Shown: piece by piece, positions 16,062 to 23,905 of the stretch
Numbering within the stretch: position 1 is the stretch's first letter
Layout: each line of letters begins with the position of its first letter
Source of the DNA: Salinicola peritrichatus
GTDB taxonomy: Bacteria; Pseudomonadota; Gammaproteobacteria; Pseudomonadales; Halomonadaceae
Length of the DNA: 64,000 nucleotides
Direction of reading: 5' to 3'
Assembly (NCBI RefSeq): GCF_003206715.1
Contig: NZ_PZJU01000029.1
Location: 107,448 to 171,447 of the forward strand
Made by a program: the position numbers and the translations under genes
Notes under the pieces: generated by a model
The model's input: the letters and a program-made list of their open reading frames with translations, nothing else
What the model was told of the DNA's origin: nothing
Databases searched by the model: none

Positions 16062-18086
16062 TTAGAAGCTCAAGGTCAGTCCGGCGTTGTAGGCACGTCC
16101 GTCCAATACGCGGCCGTAGCTGCCGTAATCCACGCGCTTGTCGAAGAGGTTATAGACCCCGCCGTAGAGCGACAGATTGGACATCAGACGGTAGTTCAGG
16201 CCGGCATCCACCAGGGTGTAGCTGGGGTAGGCGTCGGATAGTCCCGAGCGCGCCGCCACCTGTTCTGCCTCGCCCTTGAAGCGCGCTCGCGCCCAGATAT
16301 TGGTCGCGGCGTTGGCGGCCCAGTCCAGCCCCAGGCTGGCGCGGTGTTTAGGCTGGTCGTCGAGTGGCAGACCGGCATTTTCACCACTTTTCTGCTCGCT
16401 GTCGGTATAGGTGTAGCTGGCGTTCAGGTCGAGTGTGGCAGTCAGGGCCCAGTCCAGTCCGAGTTCGACACCATCAACCGAGGCTTCATCCACGTTCATG
16501 TACTGGTAGAGAGCGGTGTAGTCATCCCCCAGATAGATGCAGGAGGCATCGCCTTCGCGGGTGTCACAGACTACTGGCTTCTCGATCTTGTCCTCGAATT
16601 CGGTGTGGAACACTGTGGCGCTGGCGAGCAGGGCAGGCGTCGCCTGCCAATAGGCTGCTAGCTCATAGGTAAGGCTCTTCTCCGGCTTGAGGTCCGAGTT
16701 GCCAACGTCGCGGCAGTCGGCGCAACTCGGTCCACCGCCACCCTCCAGCCAGTTGGAATCGCCCTCCTTGAGATCCGGTGTGCGGTAGCCGGCGCTGACG
16801 CCCCCTTTGAAGGTAAGCGTGGGAGTGGCATCGAACACACCGTAAAGGCGCGGCACGAACTCGCTGCCGTAGTTTTCGTCCTTGACCCAGCGGGCGCCAG
16901 TAGTCAGCGAGAACCGATCGGTCAGAAACCATTCGTCTTCGGCGAACAGGGCACTGTCCCAGCGCTCCAGCGTTGCTACGCCCAGCGCTCGATCGGGGTG
17001 GTCGATCTCCTGCTTGCGATATTCGGCACCAACGGTCAGCAGATGATCGGCCAGTGGGATCACCGTGGAAGATTTGACCGTAGTGCGCTCGTAGGTCGAG
17101 GTGTACGAGCCGTCGTCCTGATCGAGATCGGTGTGCTTGACGAAGCTGCGGGTCTTGAGCCGGTCTCCCCAGTCGAGTTCGTGCGTCAGGGTCTGATGGC
17201 GCCGCCGGGTTTCAAAGTCGCGCTCACTACTGCTGCTGCGTCCTTCGGTTGCGCGTGTGTGCTGGTCGCCGTAGCCCGCCTCGAGGCTCAGTGTGTTGGC
17301 ATCGTTGGGCGTCCAGGAAAGTTTGCCGCTGTAGGTGTCGCGGTCGTAGTCGGGGTAGCCGTACTCGATGTCGTCCTCGCCGCGTTGCAGTTTCGAGGCG
17401 CTGAAGGTCGCCGATAGTGTGTCTTCGATCAGCGGACCAGACAGGTAGAGATTGCCTTGCTGGCGGTTGCCGGAGTCGCTGTGCTGTTGCACCAGCGTGT
17501 CGGCGGTTAGTGAACCGGTCCAGCGTTCGGGTACCGCACGGGTGATGATGTTGATCACCCCGCCTAGAGCGTCGGAGCCGTAGAGTGTCGACATCGGTCC
17601 ACGAATCACCTCGATGCGCTCGATCGCTGCCATCGGCGGTAGCCAGCTGTATTCGGCGCCGCTGCCGTAGCCGTTGTAGTAGGCTTGGGAAGAGTCCTGG
17701 GGTACCCCGTCGACCAGAATCAAGGTGTACTGGGAGTCGAACCCACGGATCGATATCTCGCCGGTACCGCCTTTGCTGGTCGGTCCATCGTCGACGTAGA
17801 CCCCCGGTACGTCCTGCAATGCCTGGGTGATGTCGCGATACGATTTGCCTTCCAACTCCTCCCGGGTAACGACTGAGATGCTGGCTGGCGCATGCACTGG
17901 GTCGACGGCGTAACCCGACGCAGAGGCCGAGGTCACGGTCAAGGGGGCGAGCGTTTCGGCGCTCTGGGCCTGGACGGTGGCAGGGAGCGTGCCGCTCAAG
18001 GCCAGTCCCAGACTAGCCAGTACCCATTGGTGTCCGGTGAGCCCTCCTCGAGAGGTAAGGTCTGAGTGTGTTCGTTTCAGTGACAT
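16062..18086 (-). CDS. TonB-dependent outer-membrane receptor (CirA/FepA-like)
   Basis: A 674-residue receptor with a signal peptide ending TVQAQ, a plug domain (APASISVVTREELEGKSYRDI ... IEVIRGPMSTLYGSDALGGVINIIT, the hallmark plug end) and a 22-strand barrel closing with a terminal Phe (NAGLTLSF). The plug resembles IrgA/CirA catecholate receptors. The heme-receptor motifs FRAP and NPNL appear only as YRTP and NSDLKPEKS, so heme specificity is not proven. It imports a TonB-dependent ligand across the outer membrane. AGGGA precedes the ATG. It lies downstream of, and in line with, the hmuTUV-like transporter and PadR gene, with a 167-base gap that may hold its own promoter. Confidence 0.88.
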   Translation of the reverse strand: MSLKRTHSDLTSRGGLTGHQWVLASLGLALSGTLPATVQAQSAETLAPLTVTSASASGYAVDPVHAPASISVVTREELEGKSYRDITQALQDVPGVYVDDGPTSKGGTGEISIRGFDSQYTLILVDGVPQDSSQAYYNGYGSGAEYSWLPPMAAIERIEVIRGPMSTLYGSDALGGVINIITRAVPERWTGSLTADTLVQQHSDSGNRQQGNLYLSGPLIEDTLSATFSASKLQRGEDDIEYGYPDYDRDTYSGKLSWTPNDANTLSLEAGYGDQHTRATEGRSSSSERDFETRRRHQTLTHELDWGDRLKTRSFVKHTDLDQDDGSYTSTYERTTVKSSTVIPLADHLLTVGAEYRKQEIDHPDRALGVATLERWDSALFAEDEWFLTDRFSLTTGARWVKDENYGSEFVPRLYGVFDATPTLTFKGGVSAGYRTPDLKEGDSNWLEGGGGPSCADCRDVGNSDLKPEKSLTYELAAYWQATPALLASATVFHTEFEDKIEKPVVCDTREGDASCIYLGDDYTALYQYMNVDEASVDGVELGLDWALTATLDLNASYTYTDSEQKSGENAGLPLDDQPKHRASLGLDWAANAATNIWARARFKGEAEQVAARSGLSDAYPSYTLVDAGLNYRLMSNLSLYGGVYNLFDKRVDYGSYGRVLDGRAYNAGLTLSF

Positions 18087-18253
18087 GTGATGTTCCCTGT
18101 TTTCTTTGCCTTGCTGAGAAAGTCAAAGGGCTCATCGCAGTCCGGCCTTGGGAAATCGGCATCCGGTCGATGACGGCAAGTTGCGCTATGGCATCTCGGT
18201 CCGCGTCGGTTGGTTGCGTGTTTCCTTATCGTTGTGTCGTCAGGTGTATGTCG

Positions 18254-18898
18254 TTACGTTCGTCGGGTGCCTGGGGTATCGTTGTCGTTTCTCTTCGGTG
18301 AGCCGAGCGCGCGAATGGCGGTGGTCGTCTCCTCGAGCGTTTTCAAGATCATTCGTTGCTTGTCCGGCGGCAGCGCGAGACTCTCGTGCAACGCCGCCTT
18401 GAGGTCCATGCGGGCTTCCAGCATCGCCTGGGCCAGCATCGAACTATCTTCGTCCGGCATGTTGAGTTCATAGGCTCGCCGCATGGCGGTGAGCTTGTGC
18501 CCGGCGCGCTGCAGGCGCTTGCGAACTTTGTCGGCTTCGCGCCGGAGCTCATCACATTGCCTGTGTCCGTCTTTGGTCAGTCGATAGATCTTCAGTCGTC
18601 CTTGCCTGGATCTCTCGATCAAGCCTCGTTCGAGTAGCTTCGACAGGGCGGGATAGAGACTGCCCGGGCTGGGACGGTAGAAGCCTTGCGACAATTCCTC
18701 GATCCGCTCACTCAAGGCGCTGCCGTGAGCGGGTGACTCCCCGATCAGAATGAGCAGCAGTAGCGCCAGTTCGCGGGCGTTCAATTTGCGTGCGGTGGGC
18801 ATGCCGAGAGGCAGGCCTGGCGGTCGCCGTTCCTTGCCTTTCTGATGTTCGCTCTCCAGCACGCGCTGGGATTGAGGACCGTCGAGTGTCGCTGTCAT
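18254..18898 (-). CDS. PadR-family transcriptional regulator
   Basis: A 214-residue protein: a ~50-residue basic leader, then a PadR winged helix (ALLLLILIGESPAHGSALSERIEELSQGFYRPSPGSLYPALSKLLERGLIERS contains the family core) and a long C-terminal helical dimerisation part. Its ATG at 18898 overlaps the stop of the ABC ATPase gene (ATGA), so it belongs to the uptake operon. PadR regulators are best known from phenolic stress and multidrug efflux; one embedded in an iron/heme uptake operon is unusual. Target and ligand are unknown. Confidence 0.82.
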   Translation of the reverse strand: MTATLDGPQSQRVLESEHQKGKERRPPGLPLGMPTARKLNARELALLLLILIGESPAHGSALSERIEELSQGFYRPSPGSLYPALSKLLERGLIERSRQGRLKIYRLTKDGHRQCDELRREADKVRKRLQRAGHKLTAMRRAYELNMPDEDSSMLAQAMLEARMDLKAALHESLALPPDKQRMILKTLEETTTAIRALGSPKRNDNDTPGTRRT

Positions 18899-19758
18899 CG
18901 ATAGGCTCGCGTGATGCCGTCTTGGGTCGTGATGCCATCGGGCGTTGCCTCGTCGGAGGGCGTGTCGCAGGTAACGACTATGGGGCAATCGCGCTGCGGG
19001 TGGCTGATCACACTGACCGGCTGGCGATAGACATTGCCCAGGCGTTCGGCGTCCAGTACTTGCCATGGCGTGCCTTGTGCCTGAATCTTCCCCTCGGCCA
19101 GCAGTACTAGATGATCGGCATGCGCGGCCGCGAGATTGAGATCGTGCAGGACCACCACGACGCAGCATCCCGCTTGCGCCAGCTTTCCCACGCTCTTGAG
19201 CAGACGCTCCTGGTGCCGGAGGTCGAGTGCGGCGGTGGGCTCGTCGAGTAGCAGAATCGGTGTCTGCTGCGTCAGCACGCGCGCGAAGGTGGTACGTGCT
19301 TGCTCGCCGCCGGAAAGCGTCGTCGCATCGCGTGTCGCCAGGTGTCCGATCTCTGCGGCATGCAGGCTGGCGGTCACGACGGTGTCATCCTGCTCGGGCG
19401 GCAGGTCGCGCAGGGCTCTGCCCATGCGTACCACTTCTTCGACTTGATAGGCGAAGCGCAGCACGCTGTCCTGCGGCATGACCGCTCTCCGCGCGGCGAG
19501 TTCGGCAATGCTGAGGTCCGTCAGGCGATCGCCGGCGAGACGCACCTCGCCTGTGTCCGCCTGTTCGTCACCGGCGATCAGCGACAGCAGTGACGACTTA
19601 CCGGCGCCGTTGGGACCGATCAGAGCGGTGATGCGGCCGTATTCGCAGCGTAGGTCGATGTCATGCAGTACCCGCTTTCCGCCCAGCGTTAGCGACACCG
19701 AGACGACATCGATCGCCGATACTGCGTTCTCGAACGTGTTGGGCGAGGGCGGATTCAT
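18895..19758 (-). CDS. hmuV: Hemin/iron ABC transporter ATP-binding protein (HmuV-like)
   Basis: A 287-residue ABC ATPase with Walker A IGPNGAGKSS, signature LSGGEQARTTFARV, Walker B ILLLDEPTAALD and switch His VLHDLNLAA. The GDEQADTGEV region and ALDLRHQERLL match heme/FecE-type ATPases. Its start overlaps the permease stop (ATGA) and its stop overlaps the PadR start. It is the motor of an inner-membrane importer for heme or a siderophore. The C-terminal ~30 residues (CDTPSDEATPDGITTQDG) are an extra acidic tail beyond the normal domain end. Confidence 0.88.
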   Translation of the reverse strand: MNPPSPNTFENAVSAIDVVSVSLTLGGKRVLHDIDLRCEYGRITALIGPNGAGKSSLLSLIAGDEQADTGEVRLAGDRLTDLSIAELAARRAVMPQDSVLRFAYQVEEVVRMGRALRDLPPEQDDTVVTASLHAAEIGHLATRDATTLSGGEQARTTFARVLTQQTPILLLDEPTAALDLRHQERLLKSVGKLAQAGCCVVVVLHDLNLAAAHADHLVLLAEGKIQAQGTPWQVLDAERLGNVYRQPVSVISHPQRDCPIVVTCDTPSDEATPDGITTQDGITRAYR

Positions 19759-20825
19759 GCGCGCTTTCCCATGCCACGCCCGCGTGCGATCAGCCAGAGG
19801 AAGAAGGGGCCGCCGAGCGTGGCCGTCAGAATACCGATCGGTATCTCGCTGGGCGGGTCGAGCGAGCGGGCGCCGATGTCGGCCAGCATCAGAAGCAGTC
19901 CGCCGGCCAGCGCGCTGAGCGGCAGCAGGTGCCGGTGGCCCGGCCCCATCAGCAGGCGGATCAGATGCGGTACGACCAGTCCGACGAAACCGATAGTACC
20001 GGTGAAGGAGACTGCGGCGGCCGTTAGCAATGCGGTCAGTATGACCAGATTGCGGCGCAGGCGGACGACATCGACACCGGCATGTCTGGCCTGGCGTTCG
20101 CCTAGTGCCAACAGGTCCAGCGGCGTTGCCTGGCGACGTAATAGCCAACCAGCCAATACTACGATCGGGGCGATTACCGCCACGGCCCGCCAGTCGATGC
20201 TGCCGAGTGATCCCATCGCCCAGAAAAGCAGGCTCTCCAGCTGTGCGGTGCTGGCGAGGTAAGTGAGATAACCGGTCGCGGCACCGGCGATGGCGTTGAT
20301 GGCAATGCCGATCAGCAGCAGACTGGCATTGTCGCCCTGGGGTGTGCGTACCGCCAGGACATAGATAAGCGCGGTCGTGGCGGCGCCGGCGACGAAGGCG
20401 CCCAGCGGGAGCGTCCACAGTCCGAAGGTGTCGAGCTGGAGTACGATGACGGCGACGGCGCCCAGCGATGCACCGCTGCTGACGCCGACGATGCCGGGAT
20501 CGGCCAGTGGGTTGCCAAACAGCCCCTGCAGAGCGGCACCGGACATCGCCAGTGCGGCGCCGACCAGCAACGCCATCAGGGCTCGTGGTAGTCGCAACTC
20601 CCAGAACACTACATGGGCCAATCGTTGGCCCTCTTCGGTCTCGAACGGTGTGATCAGCGCTTTCAGGATCTGGTCGAGCGATAGTGGCACCTGGCCGGTT
20701 ACCGCAGCGCCGATCAAGGCCAGCAACAGCCCGACCGATAGACCCAGATAGACGGGAATCGCAGCTGGGCGGGAGCGGCGACGGGTACGCATGATGAGCA
20801 GGTTGCGAGGGGGAGCCGTTGTCAT
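19755..20825 (-). CDS. hmuU: FecCD-family iron/heme ABC permease (HmuU-like)
   Basis: A 356-residue inner-membrane permease with about ten hydrophobic helices. FecCD landmarks: FWELRLPRALMALLVGAALAMSGAALQ, NPLADPGIVGVSSGASLGAV, and FVGLVVPHLIRLLMGPGHRHLLPLSAL. It exports nothing; with the binding protein and ATPase it imports heme or ferric chelates from the periplasm. Start ATG 20825 overlaps the upstream stop; its own stop overlaps the ATPase start. The short cytoplasmic N-terminus contains RTRRRSRP, typical of the family. Confidence 0.9.
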   Translation of the reverse strand: MTTAPPRNLLIMRTRRRSRPAAIPVYLGLSVGLLLALIGAAVTGQVPLSLDQILKALITPFETEEGQRLAHVVFWELRLPRALMALLVGAALAMSGAALQGLFGNPLADPGIVGVSSGASLGAVAVIVLQLDTFGLWTLPLGAFVAGAATTALIYVLAVRTPQGDNASLLLIGIAINAIAGAATGYLTYLASTAQLESLLFWAMGSLGSIDWRAVAVIAPIVVLAGWLLRRQATPLDLLALGERQARHAGVDVVRLRRNLVILTALLTAAAVSFTGTIGFVGLVVPHLIRLLMGPGHRHLLPLSALAGGLLLMLADIGARSLDPPSEIPIGILTATLGGPFFLWLIARGRGMGKRA

Positions 20826-21700
20826 GGTGAACGCTTGCCTCCGACATCGGCTAAAGCGCGGGCCAAGGCCAGCGTCGCTTCGCCGCTCTGTGCGGCATCG
20901 AATTTCACCGCGGCGTGAGGCAGCACGACCAACTGCCGGTCGCGGGCGGCAGGCGTATTGGCCAGCCCCGGTACTTGTTGCCAGATGCCGTTCGGCCCAC
21001 CCAGCGCCGGCAGTTCGAGATCGGAGACCAACACCACCTCCGGCGCCATGCCGATGACACCTTCCGCCGTCAGTGACTGATAGCGTTCCAGTCCGGCTTC
21101 GGCGCCGGCATTGATGCCACCGGCGCGTTCGATCAATCCATTGACTGCCGTCGAGCGGCCGGCGGCGGTAACGGCACCGGTCGTTCCCGCGCCACTACTC
21201 GAGACTTGAAGTACCGTGGGGGAGTGATCGATGGGGGCGACGATGCGGGAAGCCTCTGCGTAACGGGCCTCGATCCGGGTCACCAGTTTCTCACCTTCGG
21301 CTTGGCGGCCGACCAGCTTGGCGATTTGCTGGATACGCGTCGTCGCCGGCAGTTCGCGGGAGACCATATGATTCTCGATATCCAGCGAGCCGGCGCGCTC
21401 GAGAATCGATAGGTCGCGCCCGGGATTTCCGCCGATGATGAGCGTCGTGCCCGCGGCCAGAATGCCCTCCAAGGTCGGCAGTCGCCGATAGCGTGCCGCA
21501 TGGGGAAAGGCTGTCCGAAACGCCGGATCTGTCGGCATCAGTACCAATTCGTCCCCTACGCCCAATGCCTCGAGAATCTCCGCATGCCCCGGATCCATGA
21601 CTGCAATTCGCGGGACATCCCGGTTCGCCGCTTGCGCGCCGTTGCAGGCGAGAAGCCAAAAAAGTAGAGCGACGATCGATACGGTCCACAACTGACGCAT
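20822..21700 (-). CDS. hmuT: Periplasmic hemin/iron-chelate binding protein (HmuT-like)
   Basis: A periplasmic binding protein of the BtuF/HmuT class (292 residues from the ATG at 21700). The signal peptide MRQLWTVSIVALLFWLLACNGAQA is followed by two lobes joined by a long helix (PATTRIQQIAKLVGRQAEGEKLV). RIAVMDPGHAEILEALGVGDELV is the usual first strand and helix, and the GRSTAVNGLIERAGGIN segment is typical of heme-binding members. In-frame starts at 21733 and 21754 are possible but would add residues before the signal peptide. First gene of a Fur-box-preceded operon. Confidence 0.85.
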   Translation of the reverse strand: MRQLWTVSIVALLFWLLACNGAQAANRDVPRIAVMDPGHAEILEALGVGDELVLMPTDPAFRTAFPHAARYRRLPTLEGILAAGTTLIIGGNPGRDLSILERAGSLDIENHMVSRELPATTRIQQIAKLVGRQAEGEKLVTRIEARYAEASRIVAPIDHSPTVLQVSSSGAGTTGAVTAAGRSTAVNGLIERAGGINAGAEAGLERYQSLTAEGVIGMAPEVVLVSDLELPALGGPNGIWQQVPGLANTPAARDRQLVVLPHAAVKFDAAQSGEATLALARALADVGGKRSP

Positions 21701-21788
21701 CCCCGAGTCTGGAGTGGAGAGGACTGCTGCTGTCATCGGCGATGGAGGGGGCACGGCGATAGCTACCTAGCATGGAATGATAGGATAT

Positions 21789-21820
21789 ATCGTACGATAA
21801 ATTAAATGATAATCAAACTC
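21789..21820 (-). promoter_or_regulatory. Fur box overlapping the promoter of the hmuT-led operon
   Basis: On the plus strand 21802-21820 matches the 19-base Fur consensus at 13 positions (core ATGATAATCA). On the minus strand TTGATT (21816-21811) and TACGAT (21794-21789) are a plausible -35 and -10 with a 16-base spacer, so Fur would cover the promoter. Confidence 0.65.
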
Positions 21821-21861
21821 ATTAATGAATCAGCCATCAACGGCTGCCGCCCGAACGTAGA

Positions 21862-21886
21862 GAGCCGAGGCTTTATACCTCGGCTC
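21862..21886 (-). terminator. Hairpin downstream of the small secreted protein gene
   Basis: Perfect nine-base stem GAGCCGAGG / CCTCGGCTC with a seven-base loop, about 90 bases past the stop of the minus-strand gene at 21975. The following minus-strand bases TCTCTACGTT are only moderately T-rich. Confidence 0.55.
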
Positions 21887-21974
21887 CTATGGCTAGAGGG
21901 TATCGGATCCCGCCGAAATGCCCCATGTGATGACCTTGCGCGAAAACGGGCTCTGATACGAGCCGCTATGCTGT

Positions 21975-22337
21975 CTAAGCCGGGTCGCTGTCATGAATAC
22001 GCCGTAGTGCTTCCGCCACGGCGGCACTTTGGCCTTCCGCCGCCAGGTTCTGGCGATGCGTACCGTAGCGCACCATGGTTTCCATGGACGTGCTGTTCTG
22101 ACTGGCGCGAAGCGCTTCCGCCCCTGCGTCGCTCTGACCGGCACCGATGTCGAGGCGCCACATTCCGAACTGGTTAGTGGACATCAAGGCGGGTTGTACG
22201 TTGAGTGGTTGATGCAAGCGCTGCATTGCGGCCTGCTGAGCCACGCTATTGCCGGCTTGTGCCAGTACGGGAGCGCAACCTGCCAAGGCGACGGTTGCCG
22301 CAATGCGCATCCAACGAGAAAAGATCGCTGATTTCAT
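21975..22337 (-). CDS. Small secreted protein of unknown function
   Basis: A 120-residue protein I do not recognise. It begins with a convincing signal peptide (MKSAIFSRWMRIAATVALAGCAPVLAQA, cleavage after AQA). The mature part is small, rich in Gln, Ala and Met (QQAAMQRLHQPLNVQPALMSTNQFGMWRLDIGAG begins it), and contains no cysteine after the signal. A Cys at the end of the hydrophobic stretch (ALAGCAPV) could alternatively be a lipobox. Neighbours are the hmu operon and a sulfur module, neither obviously related. A real gene is likely from its signal peptide and downstream hairpin. Confidence 0.65.
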   Translation of the reverse strand: MKSAIFSRWMRIAATVALAGCAPVLAQAGNSVAQQAAMQRLHQPLNVQPALMSTNQFGMWRLDIGAGQSDAGAEALRASQNSTSMETMVRYGTHRQNLAAEGQSAAVAEALRRIHDSDPA

Positions 22338-22561
22338 GATGACCGGTTCCTATTGCAAGAAGGTGTTTGCGACCGCGTTCACGATCGTGGTCGACAGCGG
22401 GTCGACTACGGTGCAACTCGCTGTCGGCTGACCGTAAGACGCATGGGCAGGTGATCTATTCCTGGGTTGGCTGAAATGTCTCACCGGGGAAATGGCGTCG
22501 GAGTGCGCAGTCAGGAAATAAAGGAATATGAGCAGGCTCTAGATTTTATATTCAAAAAAGA

Positions 22562-22573
22562 TCTAACGTTAGA
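22562..22573. promoter_or_regulatory. Perfect 12-bp palindrome upstream of the MBL gene
   Basis: TCTAACGTTAGA lies 48 bases before the MBL start in an A+T-rich stretch, a plausible repressor site. Persulfide dioxygenase genes are often controlled by ArsR-type BigR/SqrR repressors, but no such gene is present nearby and the sequence is not the BigR box I remember. Confidence 0.35.
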
Positions 22574-22621
22574 ACTTGATTGGCGATATGCTGTGAGGTG
22601 TATCGACTTCCAGGAGCCCTC

Positions 22622-23521
22622 ATGCAGACCTTCGCGCTTTCGAAAGGCCAGCCCGATGTCGCCGGTTTTTTCGATCCCCGCACCTTCAGCATCCAATACG
22701 TGGTCAGCGACCCCGCCACGCGGCAATGCGCGATCATCGATCCCGTACTCGACTATGACGAAAAATCCGGTGCCACGGCGACGCACCATGCCGATGAGCT
22801 ACTGGCCTATATCGCGCGGGAGGGCTTCACGGTGGAGTGGATCCTGGACACTCACCCTCATGCCGATCACTTCTCCGCCGCCCATTACCTCCATGGCAAG
22901 ACGGGGGCGCCGACCGCGATCGGCCGCCCGGTGACCCAGGTCCAGGCGTTGTGGAAGGAGATCTACCACTGGCCGGATTTCACTGGCGACGGCAGCCAGT
23001 GGGACCGCTTGTTCGCCGATGGTGACACCTTCCCGATCGGTGAGTTGACAGCGCGAGTCATGCATTCGCCGGGGCATACCCTGGCCTCGATTACCTACGT
23101 CATCGGCGATGCCGCCTTTGTTCACGACACCTTGTTCCAACCCGATTTCGGCACGGCTCGTGCCGATTTTCCCGGTGGTAGCGCGCATCAGCTTTGGCAT
23201 TCGATCCAGGCGATACTCGCGCTACCCGAGGAAACGCGCCTATTCACCGGACACGATTACATGCCCGATGGCCGCGAGCCGCAGTGGGAGAGCACGGTGC
23301 GCGAGCAATGCGAACGAAACAGGCATCGGGTCGGCCAGTGCAGCGAGGCAGAGTACGTCGAACTGCGCCGGCGCCGTGATCGCGAACTGCCCATGCCCAA
23401 GCTGATCCTGCATGCGTTGCAGGTGAACATTCTGGGCGGGCGTCTGCCCGAGCCGGAAACCAACGGCAAGCGCTATCTGAAGATCCCTCTCAATGCTCTG
23501 GAAGGTGCCGCTTGGGAGTGA
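22622..23521 (+). CDS. MBL-fold hydrolase, persulfide dioxygenase-like (ETHE1/Blh type)
   Basis: A 299-residue metallo-beta-lactamase-fold protein. The metal motif is WILDTHPHADHFSAAHYL (THxHxDH), with further metal-site His in HSPGHTLAS and Asp in FVHDTLF, and the His of LFTGHDYMP. This layout is the ETHE1/Blh persulfide dioxygenase group, which oxidises glutathione persulfide to sulfite. AGGAG precedes the ATG at 22622; an ORF extension to 22580 is probably leader. It heads a sulfur cluster whose next gene, a sulfide:quinone reductase, is broken. Confidence 0.85.
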   Translation: MQTFALSKGQPDVAGFFDPRTFSIQYVVSDPATRQCAIIDPVLDYDEKSGATATHHADELLAYIAREGFTVEWILDTHPHADHFSAAHYLHGKTGAPTAIGRPVTQVQALWKEIYHWPDFTGDGSQWDRLFADGDTFPIGELTARVMHSPGHTLASITYVIGDAAFVHDTLFQPDFGTARADFPGGSAHQLWHSIQAILALPEETRLFTGHDYMPDGREPQWESTVREQCERNRHRVGQCSEAEYVELRRRRDRELPMPKLILHALQVNILGGRLPEPETNGKRYLKIPLNALEGAAWE

Positions 23522-23567
23522 TGACGCGCCGAAGTCTCAGCGGAATCCATCATGACAGGAGGAAACG

Positions 23568-23812
23568 ATGAACGAACCGGCAGCGGTGAATGGGAAACGC
23601 CATGATGTCGTCATTATCGGTGGTGGCGCCGGAGGTATTGCGGTGGCGGCGAGTCTGCACAAGCGCCAGCCGGATCTCGACATCGCGATCGTCGTCGCCA
23701 ATCTGCTCGCATTTCTCGACAATAAGTCGCTGCCTTCCGGTTACCGTGGATCTACTGGACCTTGATGCTCAAGGGGCTCGAGTGGTTGGCGAAATCGGCG
23801 GCACGTTCGTGA
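23568..23812 (+). pseudogene. Remnant of a sulfide:quinone oxidoreductase-type flavoprotein gene
   Basis: The start is normal (AGGAGG, then ATG at 23568) and the product begins with an FAD-binding fold, VVIIGGGAGGIAVAASLHKRQPDLD. Near residue 43 (base 23694) it jumps to VANLLAFLDNKSLPSGYRG, which in full-length proteins lies near the C-terminus. Then the frame shifts: bases 23753-23812 in another frame read YWTLMLKGLEWLAKSAARS and stop, which fits the family's C-terminal end. So two deletions removed most of a protein normally of about 400 residues, the second out of frame. The joined ORF stops at residue 65. A function is very unlikely. Confidence 0.75.
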
Positions 23813-23905
23813 GAATCGGCCGGTCACTCGTGAAGCATGCAGAGATGGGCTCGGCAACGAACCGATGAGAGCGCCAATGTCGATACGAGAGAAGGATACC
23901 GGGGC

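Noticed and set aside
18087-18253. Second Fur box before the TonB receptor gene
   Set aside because: No match to the GATAAT-type repeats was found in the 167-base gap.
22467-22934. 155-residue plus-strand frame overlapping the start of the MBL gene
   Set aside because: It runs through the MBL coding region in another frame and lacks an RBS.
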